Assembly (NCBI RefSeq): GCF_031191545.1
Contig: NZ_CP133472.1
Location: 1,550,001 to 1,614,000 of the forward strand
Source of the DNA: Schaalia odontolytica
Lineage (GTDB): Bacteria > Actinomycetota > Actinomycetes > Actinomycetales > Actinomycetaceae
DNA length: 64,000 nt
Reading direction: 5' to 3'
Shown: positions 8,584 through 17,549 of the stretch, one piece after another
Layout of the letters: each line of letters begins with the position of its first letter
Position numbering within the stretch: position 1 is the stretch's first letter
Translations under genes and position numbers: made by a program
Notes under the pieces: generated by a model
Told to the model about the DNA's origin: nothing
The model's input: only the letters and a program-made list of their open reading frames with translations
Database searches by the model: none

Positions 8584-9516
8584 ATGAGTTCTACCGAAGT
8601 CATTCTGGTCGGTGTCGATGGCTCGACGGAGAGCCTTGCCGCCGTCAAATGGGCCGCCGATCGCGGCGCGCGCACCGGAGCGCGTATCCATTGCCTGTGT
8701 ACCTACGCGCTGGCCTCCTACTCAGCTGCCGCCCTCGATGGCGGTTACGCCGTGCTCGATGATGAGGCTCTGAAGGCCGGGGCCGAACAGGTCGTCGAGG
8801 AGGCCAAGGCATTGGCGCGCGAGCGCGGCGCGGCGCATGTGTCCGGCTCTACCGAACCCGGAGATCCGGCGGGTGTACTCATTGACTTCTCCGCCGAGGT
8901 TGACCTGATTGTCGTCGGTTCGCGCGGGGGCGGCGGTTTTGCCGACCGTCTTCTCGGTACCGTCTCGTCGGCTCTACCCGCGCACTCGAAGTGCCCGGTC
9001 GTTGTGGTCCCGCGTCACACCTCTGGTAAGAAGTTCACCCCGGTCGTGCGCATCGTCGTCGGCGTGGACGGAACCGATCAGCCCTCCTGCGCCCTCAAAC
9101 GCGCGATCTCCGAGGCTCGCCTGTGGGACGCGCGCGTCACAGCGGTGTCGGCAGTTCCGATCGCGGTCGGCCCCTCCGTCATGACCTGGACGCCCACCGG
9201 TGTCGACCACTCGGCCCTTCTTGCGCAGGTGCGTGAGGGCATGGACCAGGCGATCAAGGCGGCCCTTGACGGTGCCGACGTGCACGTCGCACGCCACGCC
9301 CTCGACGGCTCCGCCGCTTCGCTGCTCATCGAGTTCTCGACCGCCGTCGACCTGATCGTCGTGGGCACCCGAGGCCGTGGGGGCCTCGCCGGTGTCTTGC
9401 TTGGCTCGACCTCTCAGACCGTGCTCGGACATTCGACCTGCCCGGTCATGATCGTTCCCTCCGCCCACCTGGGCGAAGCTGATGCTGCGGTCCACACCGC
9501 TTGGGAGCGCCGCTGA
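8584..9516 (+). CDS. Tandem universal stress protein
   Basis: 310 residues forming two USP domains (about 5-145 and 153-300). Each has the GVDGS/T start and an ATP-loop of the form G-x2-G-x9-G-S/T: VVGSRGGGGFADRLLGTVSS and VVGTRGRGGLAGVLLGSTSQ. Both end in CPV-hydrophobic-VP. Tandem USPs are common in actinobacteria, where many bind ATP and act in slow growth or stress. GAGGAGG lies 4-10 bases before the ATG. The gene is monocistronic between terminators. Confidence 0.93.
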   Translation: MSSTEVILVGVDGSTESLAAVKWAADRGARTGARIHCLCTYALASYSAAALDGGYAVLDDEALKAGAEQVVEEAKALARERGAAHVSGSTEPGDPAGVLIDFSAEVDLIVVGSRGGGGFADRLLGTVSSALPAHSKCPVVVVPRHTSGKKFTPVVRIVVGVDGTDQPSCALKRAISEARLWDARVTAVSAVPIAVGPSVMTWTPTGVDHSALLAQVREGMDQAIKAALDGADVHVARHALDGSAASLLIEFSTAVDLIVVGTRGRGGLAGVLLGSTSQTVLGHSTCPVMIVPSAHLGEADAAVHTAWERR

Positions 9517-9529
9517 TTGTTACGTCAAG

Positions 9530-9564
9530 CGAGGCCGAGGTTACCAGGTGGGGCCTCGGCCTCG
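9530..9564 (+). terminator. Intrinsic terminator after the stress-protein gene
   Basis: An 11-bp stem (CGAGGCCGAGG with its complement) around a 13-base loop, 14 bases after the stop. Confidence 0.65.
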
Positions 9565-9645
9565 TCCGTCGCTACCGCGCGTATCGCATCGTGTGAACCC
9601 CGCGTCCGCAGGGTGGGTGAGGGGGCGGCGCTGCGCGCACTTTGC

Positions 9646-9651
9646 TACAGT
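9646..9651 (+). promoter_or_regulatory. -10 element of the tRNA-Arg gene
   Basis: TACAGT, 20 bases before the tRNA 5' end, in the position expected for a -10 box. I see no clear -35. Confidence 0.4.
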
Positions 9652-9671
9652 GGGCGCGGACAACTTGTCAC

Positions 9672-9744
9672 GCCCTCGTAGCTCAGGGGATAGAGCACCG
9701 CTCTCCTAAAGCGGGTGTCGGACGTTCGAATCGTCTCGGGGGCA
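9672..9744 (+). tRNA. tRNA-Arg(CCT)
   Basis: Acceptor stem GCCCTCG (9672-9678) pairs with CGGGGGC (9737-9743). D arm, TTCGAAT T-loop and an anticodon arm CCGCT / AGCGG are all present. The loop CTCCTAA places anticodon CCT at 9705-9707, which reads AGG. No CCA is encoded; the discriminator A is followed directly by CAA and then the ATG of the next gene. Confidence 0.93.
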
Positions 9745-9747
9745 CAA

Positions 9748-10674
9748 ATGAAGGACGCCGTGCGCAACGCTCGAGGGTATCTCGTGACCGTCGTGGCCAC
9801 CCTGTGCTGGGGGGCCTCCGGCGTCTCCGCCGAGTATCTCATGAGCCGCCACGGCGTCGAGCTCACTCTCATCAGTTTCTTCCGCATGACCGTCGGTGGG
9901 CTTCTGACACTCGCCTACGTCCTGGCCTGCTCGCGAGGAGTTTCGCCCAAGCACCGGGAACTGGTGTCCGCGCCTCGCAACTGGCGAGGCCTCGTCCTCT
10001 TCGCGATCCTTGGCTTGGCGGCCTGCCAGCTCAGCTACATGGGAGTCATCCGCGCATCGAACGCGGGCACCGGCACCGTTCTCGAATACCTGGGCCTCAT
10101 CCTCATTGTCGTCTGGGTGTGCCTCACCCACGGGCGATGGCCGCGGCCATCCGAGGTGATCGCCATTGGCCTCGCCGTTGTCGGCACCTTCCTGCTGTGT
10201 ACACACGGGTCGCTGGACTCCCTCGTCCTCACGCCCACGACACTCGCGTGGGGAGCCGTCGCCGCGCTCACGCTGGCGACCTACACCCTGCTGCCGGCCA
10301 GGCTCATCGCATCCTACGGCGCGGACCTCGTCGTGGGATACGGCCTGCTGATCGCCGGCCTCGGCGTCGGCCTCGTCGGCCGGGTCTGGCGCTTCACGAT
10401 CACATGGACGCCAGACGTCGTCCTCGCCATGGCGATCACGGTCGCACTCGGCACCGCCGTCGCCTTCACGGCCTACCTGTGGGGAGTGGACCGTATCGGC
10501 CCCGTCAAAGCCTCTCTCATCGGAAGCCTCGAACCCATCGCTGCCGCCACCTTTTCCGCTCTCATGATGGGAACCTCATACACGGGCATCGACATTGTGG
10601 GCATGGTCCTCATCGTGGGAGCGGTTGTGACCATTTCCGTCGTCGACCTCCTCCGGGCGCGCCGCGTCACTTAA
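9748..10674 (+). CDS. EamA/DMT-family transporter
   Basis: 308 residues, about ten membrane segments as two EamA repeats. The first repeat contains LVTVVATLCWGASGVSAEYL and ends in LGLILIVVWV. The second contains YLWGVDRIGPVKASLIGSLEPIAA, the usual EamA signature. Such proteins export or import small metabolites; the substrate is not readable. The ATG lies 3 bases after the mature end of tRNA-Arg with no room for a Shine-Dalgarno sequence. If transcribed with the tRNA, processing would leave a leaderless mRNA. Confidence 0.88.
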   Translation: MKDAVRNARGYLVTVVATLCWGASGVSAEYLMSRHGVELTLISFFRMTVGGLLTLAYVLACSRGVSPKHRELVSAPRNWRGLVLFAILGLAACQLSYMGVIRASNAGTGTVLEYLGLILIVVWVCLTHGRWPRPSEVIAIGLAVVGTFLLCTHGSLDSLVLTPTTLAWGAVAALTLATYTLLPARLIASYGADLVVGYGLLIAGLGVGLVGRVWRFTITWTPDVVLAMAITVALGTAVAFTAYLWGVDRIGPVKASLIGSLEPIAAATFSALMMGTSYTGIDIVGMVLIVGAVVTISVVDLLRARRVT

Positions 10675-10690
10675 CAGGCCGGTGCTGCCG

Positions 10691-10703
10691 TAGGGTTAAA
10701 TCG
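10691..10703 (+). promoter_or_regulatory. -10 element for a leaderless start
   Basis: TAGGGT at 10691-10696 lies 6 bases before the GTG at 10703. This is the usual geometry of actinobacterial leaderless genes, where transcription begins at the start codon. Confidence 0.45.
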
Positions 10704-13700
10704 TGGTTCCCAGTATCTTTTCGCGCCGTCCAGCACCCGAGCCCGAGGCTACCGAGGTCTCGTCTACGTCGACGCACCCGACCACTCTTGTCGGTCAGGC
10801 GCGCGAGTCGTGGCGCTCACGCCTCGACCAGGACATCGCCGCCGACAGTGTGTCTCTACCGACTCTGTCTCTGTCGGGCGCGCACCCCGGAGGCCTCGCT
10901 CAGCTGTACACCGAACACCCCGTCCGGCTGAGCCTGCTCATCCGCGAGCCCATCGCCCTGGGACGCGCCCTCGATCGCGCGCGAGCGCTCATCGCTCGAT
11001 CCGAACAGCGAGCGAACGCGCACGGCACCGGCCCCATCCACCTGGGGATCGGTACCGCTTCGTGGGGCGCGGGAATCGATGCGGTGACCGTTCCCGCGTT
11101 ACTGCGCCCGGTGCGTCTCGTGCGCCGCGACGACGACGTTCTCATCGCCCTGGGTCGGGGAGCTACACTCGCCCCCGAGCTCACCGACGCCTTACACGAG
11201 CACGGGGTCGACGTGGATGGAGAGACCGTGCTGGCCAAGGCTAGTGGAACCCACGGTTTCTCCTCTTCGCAGGCGATGAGCGCCCTGCGCGAGCTCTGTT
11301 CCGCGCTGCCGCGCTTCGACATCCACGACGAGCTCGTCATCGGCCTGTTCTGTCACCCTGCCGACGCGCTCGCGGCCAGCCTTCGGCAGGACGTGACCGC
11401 ATTCGAGGACTCCGCGGTCATTCGTGCACTCGCGGGCGACCAGGACGCGCGCAACGACCTGCGCGTCGACGCGCACGAACCCAACCCCTGCGATCGTGAT
11501 CCGTGGGCGGAAAAGGGTGTTGGCGACCTCATTCCCGTCCAGCAGGACGCCGTGGAAGCGGTCTCCGAGGGGCACAGCGTCTTCGTCGATATTCCCGCCC
11601 ACAGCGACGATGCTTCCGTCGTCGCAGCAATTCTTGCGGATGCCGCGGCGACAGGTCGTTCCGTCCTGCACGTGTCGACCTCGCCGTCGCGCTCGATCGC
11701 CGCGTACACGCGTCTGTCTGACCTTGGATTGACCGATGTCGTTGCAAACATCGACGGCTATTCCGACGCCCGGAAGACCCTCGCAGCGCGGGCGAGCGCA
11801 GCAATGGAGGACACCTCGCCCGTCGTCGATCAGGCCCGCGTCGACGAGATGCGTGCCCGCCTGCGCCAGGTTCGCTCTGCGCTGTCCTCCTACGCTGTCG
11901 CCCTGCACGAACCCTACGGCCGCTTCGGCGTGTGCGCTGCCGATGCCCTGCGTGCCCTGACGGACCTGACCAGCGGTGAGGATGCACCCACGACGCGCGT
12001 TCGCCTCTCCGAACAGGCCCTCTACGACATCGCGGTGGACCAGGGTGAGAGCGCTCGGGCACTCCTGCGTGAGGCCATCGCCTCGGGCACGCTCTCGGGT
12101 GCCTCGTCCTCCGCATGGGGCAACGCGGTCCTGACCTCCGACGAGCAGACCTCCGATGTGTTGCTGCGCGTTGATCGCCTCTCCAAGTCGCTGCCTGAAC
12201 TGCGCGTCCACATCGCCTCTGTCGCAGGCGAGGCTGGCATTAAGCCCGCCGGAACTCTGGCCCAGTGGGACCGCCAGCTCGCTATGTTCGACGGCATCGC
12301 GGACGTCCTCGACGTCTTCCAGCCCCGTGTGTTCGAGCGCAGCGCGGCCGACATGGTGATCGCGACGGCCCCCAAGCAGTGGCGCAAGGAACACGATATT
12401 TCGATGGGGCGTTCGGAGCGCAACCGCCTCGTCAAGCAGGCCCAGGACCTCGTGCGTCCCGGGGTGCACGTGCCCGACCTGCATCGCGCCCTCATTCGGG
12501 TCCAGGAGCGCCGTGACGCGTGGTGCGCCGTGTGCGGTGAGGACTCCTGGCCGATCCTCCCGGCAAAGATCGGCGAGATTTCGGCCCTGACCGACGCAGT
12601 GCGCGACGACCTTGATGCGATCGCTCCCGTGTTCGTCGCCGAGGAAGCGGACCTGGTGGGCACCCACCTGCAGCGCCTGACCACTCTTATCGAGCGGTGG
12701 GCGGGCGATACCTCGGCAGCGCGCGAGGTCCCGGCCCGCCTGGCGATGCACGCGCGCCTCGCCGAGCGCGGCCTCGACAAGCTGGCCCAGGACCTCGCGG
12801 GTCGCGGCGTCGACGACAGCGCCATCGATGCCGAGCTTGACCTCGCGTGGTGGGCTTCGCTGCTGCGCGCCATGCTCTCCTCGCAGCCCGCGCTCGGCGG
12901 CGTCGATCCCGCCGCGCTTGAGGAGCTCGCTCGCGAGGGGCGCGAGCTGGACGAGGAGCAGGTGGCCTCCCTTGTGCCGCAGGCCATCACGGGCGTGCGC
13001 CGCATCCGGACGAATGCCCTCGCGGCGCGTCCGAGCCAGTACGAGGAGCTGCGCTCCCTCTTGGCCGATGGCACGCAGCCCTCCGACCTGGACCTGCTCG
13101 TGTCCTACCCGCTCGTGCGGCATCTCCTGCCCGTCCTGATGACGGTTCCCTCGATGGTGCCCACCCTGGCACCGACGGGACGAACCGTCGATGTCGTCGT
13201 ACTGGACGGTGCTGACGGGCTGTCCCTGGCCGAGCTCACGCCGATCATCGCGCGCGGTCACCAGCTGGTCGTCATCGACGATCTGGCGGCGGCCACCGAG
13301 GGCGGCGCGACCCGCGAACTCGCCGGTGTCCTGCCGGTCCTGCACGTCGAGCCCGGCCCGCGTCGTCTCAACGACCAGGTCGCGCTCCTGCTGGCGCGCT
13401 ACGGCTACGAGCACGCGGGTATTCCCGTGCCGTGGACAGCCGCGAATGCGCCCGTGTCGGCCCGCTGGGTCGAGGCGACGGGCATGCCGGCCCCGGGCGC
13501 TCACGCGATCGAATCGACGGCCGCCGAGGTGCGCGCCGTCGTCGACGCCGTCATCGAGCATGCGGTGGAGTCCCCCGAGCGTTCCCTCGCCGTCGTCGCC
13601 CTCTCCGATCGTCACGCCGGGCGCATCCGCGACGCACTGGAGACCGTGCGCGCTGAGGAACCGGGCCTGGCCTCGTTCTTCGACCCGGCGACCCCCGAGC

Positions 13701-14902
13701 CCTTCGTTGTTGTCGGCCCCTCCGAGGCCGTCGGCCTCACGCGCGAGTCGCTCATCGTGTCCGTGGGCTTTGCTAAGACGCCGCACGGGCGTGTCATCCA
13801 CGACTTCGGTGTCCTCTCAACCGAGAGCGGCGCCGACACTCTCGCCGAAATCCTGCGCGCGGTACGCGGCGACCTGACGCTCGTGTGCGCGCTCCACAGT
13901 GCCCAGATCGACCGAGAACGACTCGGGCACGAAGGCTCGCGGATGCTCGTGGACCTCATCGAGATCGCCGAGGGGCACGCGGGAGAGGGCATGGATGCCT
14001 GGCCGGTCCTGGCCGGTGAACCGGACCGCCTGCTGGTCGACCTTGCCGAACACCTGTACTCGCGCGGCCTCGAGGTCGTCGCCAACGTGGGAATCCCCGG
14101 CGGCATGCGCGTGCCGCTGGCAATCGGACACCCCGATTCGCCCGGACGCCTGCTGCTGGCCGTTCTCACCGATGACGAGGAGTACCTGTCCGAACCCAGC
14201 CAGCGCGTGCGCGACCGCGCCCGTCCCCGCTGGCTCGAGGAGCAGGGATGGGCCGTGTACACGGCCCTGTCGATGGCCCTGTTCATCGACCCGGAGAAGG
14301 AAGCCTCCGCGATCGTGGACGCCGTCCTGGACGCACTCGATAAGCTGCGCGCCGTCGAGGAGGAGCCCGTCGTGGTCGTTCCGGAGCGCGTTGACGACGA
14401 GTCCGTCGAAGAACGAGTTGAAGAGGCCGCTTCACAGGACGGTGCCTCGGATGGGGCAGAGGACGACAGCGAGACCCTTGCCGCCCCGCGCATGCCGATG
14501 CTCGACGACGGCCTCGACGAGGAATCCAAACGGCGCAAGAAAGCCGACGAGGATACGACCGGCATGCTGTTGGCCATCAAGCGCAAGGAACGTGGCTCGG
14601 AGGAGAATCGTGGGCCTCGCCCCGCCATCGCCAAGGGCCTGCCCCTGGCCGCCTACTCCGACGACCAGCTCGACGAGATGGCCGCCTGGGTGCGTTCCGA
14701 TGGTGTCGAGCGCACGGACCTGGAGGCTGCTGAAGAGCTACGTGAAGCCCTGGGAATCACGCGCCGCGGCTTCCAGTCCGACGCGGTCCTGGGCAACGTC
14801 GTGCGCCGCACGAAGCCTGCGGGCACCGTGCACACTGCCGACCGGAACGACGGCGAGGCCTTGGCGCAGGCCTCAACCATCGAACAGCCTGCCGATGAGT
14901 GA
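10703..14902 (+). CDS. Large degenerate SF1-helicase/REase-like protein
   Basis: 1399 residues. The middle resembles the actinobacterial SF1 helicases of the DUF4011/AAA_11 type, but motifs are eroded. The Walker A place reads VFVDIPAHSDDASVVAAIL and has no GK[ST]. The Walker B/motif II place reads VVVLDGADGLSLAEL in place of a DEAS-like motif, and motif III reads QLVVIDDLAAA. Residues about 1107-1215 (LLVDLAEHLYSRGL to WLEEQGWAVYTALSMALFIDP) align with the VSR-like nuclease domain usually found at the end of such helicases. There the usual catalytic D and E-x-D/K positions read RVPLAI and LLLAVLTDDE. The C-terminus is acidic and charged. I infer a catalytically inactive structural or regulatory relative. 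It overlaps the next small gene by 8 bases. Confidence 0.7.
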   Translation: MVPSIFSRRPAPEPEATEVSSTSTHPTTLVGQARESWRSRLDQDIAADSVSLPTLSLSGAHPGGLAQLYTEHPVRLSLLIREPIALGRALDRARALIARSEQRANAHGTGPIHLGIGTASWGAGIDAVTVPALLRPVRLVRRDDDVLIALGRGATLAPELTDALHEHGVDVDGETVLAKASGTHGFSSSQAMSALRELCSALPRFDIHDELVIGLFCHPADALAASLRQDVTAFEDSAVIRALAGDQDARNDLRVDAHEPNPCDRDPWAEKGVGDLIPVQQDAVEAVSEGHSVFVDIPAHSDDASVVAAILADAAATGRSVLHVSTSPSRSIAAYTRLSDLGLTDVVANIDGYSDARKTLAARASAAMEDTSPVVDQARVDEMRARLRQVRSALSSYAVALHEPYGRFGVCAADALRALTDLTSGEDAPTTRVRLSEQALYDIAVDQGESARALLREAIASGTLSGASSSAWGNAVLTSDEQTSDVLLRVDRLSKSLPELRVHIASVAGEAGIKPAGTLAQWDRQLAMFDGIADVLDVFQPRVFERSAADMVIATAPKQWRKEHDISMGRSERNRLVKQAQDLVRPGVHVPDLHRALIRVQERRDAWCAVCGEDSWPILPAKIGEISALTDAVRDDLDAIAPVFVAEEADLVGTHLQRLTTLIERWAGDTSAAREVPARLAMHARLAERGLDKLAQDLAGRGVDDSAIDAELDLAWWASLLRAMLSSQPALGGVDPAALEELAREGRELDEEQVASLVPQAITGVRRIRTNALAARPSQYEELRSLLADGTQPSDLDLLVSYPLVRHLLPVLMTVPSMVPTLAPTGRTVDVVVLDGADGLSLAELTPIIARGHQLVVIDDLAAATEGGATRELAGVLPVLHVEPGPRRLNDQVALLLARYGYEHAGIPVPWTAANAPVSARWVEATGMPAPGAHAIESTAAEVRAVVDAVIEHAVESPERSLAVVALSDRHAGRIRDALETVRAEEPGLASFFDPATPEPFVVVGPSEAVGLTRESLIVSVGFAKTPHGRVIHDFGVLSTESGADTLAEILRAVRGDLTLVCALHSAQIDRERLGHEGSRMLVDLIEIAEGHAGEGMDAWPVLAGEPDRLLVDLAEHLYSRGLEVVANVGIPGGMRVPLAIGHPDSPGRLLLAVLTDDEEYLSEPSQRVRDRARPRWLEEQGWAVYTALSMALFIDPEKEASAIVDAVLDALDKLRAVEEEPVVVVPERVDDESVEERVEEAASQDGASDGAEDDSETLAAPRMPMLDDGLDEESKRRKKADEDTTGMLLAIKRKERGSEENRGPRPAIAKGLPLAAYSDDQLDEMAAWVRSDGVERTDLEAAEELREALGITRRGFQSDAVLGNVVRRTKPAGTVHTADRNDGEALAQASTIEQPADE

Positions 14903-15116
14903 GCCTGCCCCGCGTAAACGTCGCCGCGTCGCGCGCTTCGTGTCCGACGTGGATCGCCGCCTCATCCAGGAGGGCCTGCCGCCCTCCTGGGAGGACCGCG
15001 TGCGCCCCGAGGACACGCGCCCCGGTTCCATGGCTGATGCCCCCGATCGGGGGGAGGGCTCCAACGATGCGCGGCTGCTCGAGAACGTGCCGCCGCACGC
15101 GCAGGCCAGGGCGTAG
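14895..15116 (+). CDS. Small basic hypothetical protein
   Basis: 73 residues starting at an ATG that overlaps the stop region of the large upstream gene, so translation is probably coupled. The N-terminus is strongly basic (PRKRRRVARF), then VSDVDRRLIQEGLPPSWEDRVRPED and a Pro/Asp-rich tail. I do not recognise a family. The tight overlap and coding-like codon use argue that it is real and works with the upstream protein. Confidence 0.65.
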   Translation: MSEPAPRKRRRVARFVSDVDRRLIQEGLPPSWEDRVRPEDTRPGSMADAPDRGEGSNDARLLENVPPHAQARA

Positions 15117-15173
15117 CCGTGAGATAGCGACGGGGCCGCCGCCATCACGGATGGTGGCGGCCGCCAGCTAAAG

Positions 15174-15210
15174 AAGGCGGGGCCGATGCGTGTCGCATCG
15201 GCCCCGCCTT
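15174..15210. terminator. Bidirectional terminator between convergent genes
   Basis: A perfect 17-bp stem AAGGCGGGGCCGATGCG with its complement and loop TGT. It serves the plus-strand operon and mscL on the minus strand, with A and T runs at the stem edges. A second GC-rich hairpin precedes it at about 15135-15165. Confidence 0.85.
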
Positions 15211-15237
15211 GATCCCTCGCGAGGAGTGTCAGGAAGC

Positions 15238-15651
15238 TCAGTGGCGCGGCGTGCCCTGGGCGAGGGCGTCGCGGATCTCGGTGAGGAGCTTGACCTCGTC
15301 GCTCTCTTCCTTGTTGGCCTCGGCCTCGGCCTCATCCGCGGCGGCCTGCTTCTTCATGCGCTCGTTGAGGGCGTTCATCGGGACAATGATGCACAGGTAG
15401 AGCGCGATGGCCATGAGCAGGAAGTTGATGATTGCGGTGATCAGGACGCCGAACTTCACGTCGGTGCCGTTGAGGGTGAGGATGAAGGCGTCCGAGAAGT
15501 CGGGCTTGCCGATGACGGCGGCGATGAGGGGGTTGATGATGCCGTCGACGAGGGCGTCGACGATGTTCTTGAAGGCGGCACCGATGATGACACCGACGGC
15601 GAGCTCGACGACGTTACCGCGAGAGATGAATTCCTTGAATCCCTGGATCAT
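15238..15651 (-). CDS. mscL: Large-conductance mechanosensitive channel
   Basis: 137 residues from the ATG at 15651 (AGGAG 6 bases upstream). It has the MscL N-terminus MIQGFKEFISRGNVVELAVGVIIGAAF, a glycine-rich first membrane helix, a periplasmic loop, and a second helix (LITAIINFLLMAIALYLCIIVP). A charged cytoplasmic helix bundle at the end contains LLTEIRDAL. The channel opens under membrane tension to release solutes after osmotic downshock. The family length is about 130-150. Confidence 0.96.
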   Translation of the reverse strand: MIQGFKEFISRGNVVELAVGVIIGAAFKNIVDALVDGIINPLIAAVIGKPDFSDAFILTLNGTDVKFGVLITAIINFLLMAIALYLCIIVPMNALNERMKKQAAADEAEAEANKEESDEVKLLTEIRDALAQGTPRH

Positions 15652-15935
15652 GTTGTCTCCTGTGAGAGTGGCCGGGTGAGCCGGCAAGTCTGAAGTGCCG
15701 AAGTATTTCGGCGTGGCGGTTCGGTGCCGCCGGGGAGCGCGCTCCCTGCTGGCGCTCCTTCACAGACCCTCACCCTAGTGTGGACTAAGGTCGTGCGACA
15801 GTGCTTAGGGGGTAATCTTCATCGCATTTTTTGCAATACGGTCAGAGATGAGCGATTTTGGGCCGAAAAGTCCCGCGTGAGACGTATGTGATAAATGGGT
15901 GAGTCCTGGCTCGTAACAGGGATAATCGTGGAAAG

Positions 15936-16580
15936 CTATCGAGCGTCGGTGACTATCGTACGCCTCGGCGTGATGATCGAGTCGACTGGGATGTCGTGCG
16001 ATTCCGTGGCAATCTCCCCGTTCTCCATAACCTCGTCATCAAAGACCACCGCGGCGATCTGCGCAGTGGGCGCGCGGTGTAAGAGTGCCCGGTCGTACCA
16101 GCCACCACCCTGACCCAGACGAGAGCCATCGCGGGACGCCGCCAACGCCGGAATGACGATGAGGTCCGCTTCCCCGAGGGACTCCGCTCCGAGTGCAATG
16201 CCAGCCGGCTGAGCGGGAGGGCGCCCGAGCGTCGCCAAAGCCTGCCCCGCTTCCCACACGCCCCAACAGGTTGCAGCCAGGGGAGTCCCGGCCTCGTCGA
16301 GGAGGATGGGTAGCAGAGCGCGATCAAAAAGATCAAAGGCGAGGGACATGTCCGGCTCAAGAGGGGTCGGAACGAAGAGGGCGGGCATCGAGATTCCTCC
16401 CATTGACGAGGCCACGGCGCGGATCTGACGAGCGATGCCCTCCGCTTCCCCGCGGTTGCGCACAGGGATGGGGGAGCGGCTCACGGGCGGCGACAGCAAT
16501 GCCTTGGGCGTGGTGTTCTCGGCGCGCCGAACGCGACGCCTGCTACGCACTTGCGCGCGGAGGGTTGTTTTTGTGGGCAT
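15936..16580 (-). CDS. 5-formyltetrahydrofolate cyclo-ligase
   Basis: 214 residues from the ATG at 16580 (AAAGGGAG upstream). The active-site signature GQGGGWYDRALL is present near the C-terminus (family GxGxGYYDR), with DLIVIPALAASRDGSRLG before it. The enzyme uses ATP to turn 5-formyl-THF into 5,10-methenyl-THF. It is divergent from galU, with 40 bases between the starts. This neighbourhood (mscL, cyclo-ligase, galU, glp, rimJ, glpR) is conserved in actinobacteria. Confidence 0.93.
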   Translation of the reverse strand: MPTKTTLRAQVRSRRRVRRAENTTPKALLSPPVSRSPIPVRNRGEAEGIARQIRAVASSMGGISMPALFVPTPLEPDMSLAFDLFDRALLPILLDEAGTPLAATCWGVWEAGQALATLGRPPAQPAGIALGAESLGEADLIVIPALAASRDGSRLGQGGGWYDRALLHRAPTAQIAAVVFDDEVMENGEIATESHDIPVDSIITPRRTIVTDAR

Positions 16581-16607
16581 CGTCTCCCTTTCGGGCCGTA
16601 TCTTCGC

Positions 16608-16621
16608 TACGCTGTGAAGTA
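16608..16621 (+). promoter_or_regulatory. -10 element for leaderless galU
   Basis: TACGCT at 16608-16613, then 7 bases to the galU ATG, with no Shine-Dalgarno sequence. This suggests a leaderless transcript. Confidence 0.45.
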
Positions 16622-17544
16622 TGTCAGATAAAAACCAGCCCGTAGTGCACGCCGTCGTCCCCTCGGCCGGTCGCGGAACCCGCTTCCTGCCCATCACGAA
16701 GTCCGTGCCCAAGGAAATGTTGCCCGTCGTCGACCGTCCCTCGATCGAGTACATCGTGCGAGAGGCCACGGATGCCGGCATCGAAGACATCCTCTTCGTC
16801 ACCCGCGCCGGCAAGCAGTCGATTGAAGACTACTTCGACGCAGAACCCGGCCTCGAGGCCGACCTCGAGAAGGCGGGCAAGAAAGCGGCCCTCGAGTACG
16901 TCAACGAGTACAAGAAGTACGCGCGCGTCCACTCCGTGCGTCAGGGACACCCCCTGGGCCTGGGCCACGCGATCCTGCAGGCCAAGTCCCACGTGGGCGA
17001 CGCCCCCTGCGCCGTCCTGCTGCCGGACGATCTCATGGAGCCCGGATCGCAGCTGCTGCGCAAGATGATCCAGGTGCGCTCCGCCCTGGGCGGCACCGTC
17101 GTCGCCCTTCTGAAGGTCACCCCCGAGCAGGCCACCGCCTACGCGTCGACCGCCGTCGAGGTCCTGCCGATCCCCGAGGGCGTCGACCTCGAAGAAGGTC
17201 AGCTCATGCGCATCACCGACGTCACCGAGAAGCCCCCGCTCGAAGAGGTCAAGTCCGAGTACGCGGTCGTCGGCCGCTACCTGCTCGACCCGGCTGTCTT
17301 CACGGCCCTCGAGAGTATCGAACCGGGTGTCGGTGGTGAGTATCAGCTCACAGATGGGTACGCGCGCATGATCGACCTCCCCGAAGAAGAGGGTGGAGGG
17401 TTGTACGGTGTAGTCATCGACGAGCGACGCTTCGACACCGGGGACAAACTCGGCTACCTCGAAGCCAACGTTACGCTCGCCCTTGAGGACCCGGCGCTTG
17501 GAGCGGAACTCAAGGAGTTCCTGCGCTCCAAGCTCGAGGACTGA
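16621..17544 (+). CDS. galU: UTP-glucose-1-phosphate uridylyltransferase
   Basis: 307 residues, normal for bacterial GalU. It makes UDP-glucose from UTP and glucose-1-phosphate for cell-surface glycans. Visible motifs are the nucleotide loop VPSAGRGTRFLPITKSVPKEMLPVVDRP, the uridine-binding GHPLGLGHAI, the metal-binding LLPDDLM, and VTEKPPLEEVKSEYAVVGRYLL with GGEYQLTDGY. It is the first gene of the galU-glp-rimJ(-glpR) cluster, 5 bases before glp. Confidence 0.96.
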   Translation: MSDKNQPVVHAVVPSAGRGTRFLPITKSVPKEMLPVVDRPSIEYIVREATDAGIEDILFVTRAGKQSIEDYFDAEPGLEADLEKAGKKAALEYVNEYKKYARVHSVRQGHPLGLGHAILQAKSHVGDAPCAVLLPDDLMEPGSQLLRKMIQVRSALGGTVVALLKVTPEQATAYASTAVEVLPIPEGVDLEEGQLMRITDVTEKPPLEEVKSEYAVVGRYLLDPAVFTALESIEPGVGGEYQLTDGYARMIDLPEEEGGGLYGVVIDERRFDTGDKLGYLEANVTLALEDPALGAELKEFLRSKLED

Positions 17545-17549
17545 CAACT

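Noticed and set aside
11192-13801. 869-codon antisense frame opposite the helicase-like gene
   Set aside because: Same codon-bias effect; it has no ribosome binding site or recognisable domain.
16624-17547. Antisense frame covering all of galU
   Set aside because: Mirror of a certain enzyme gene; no independent support.
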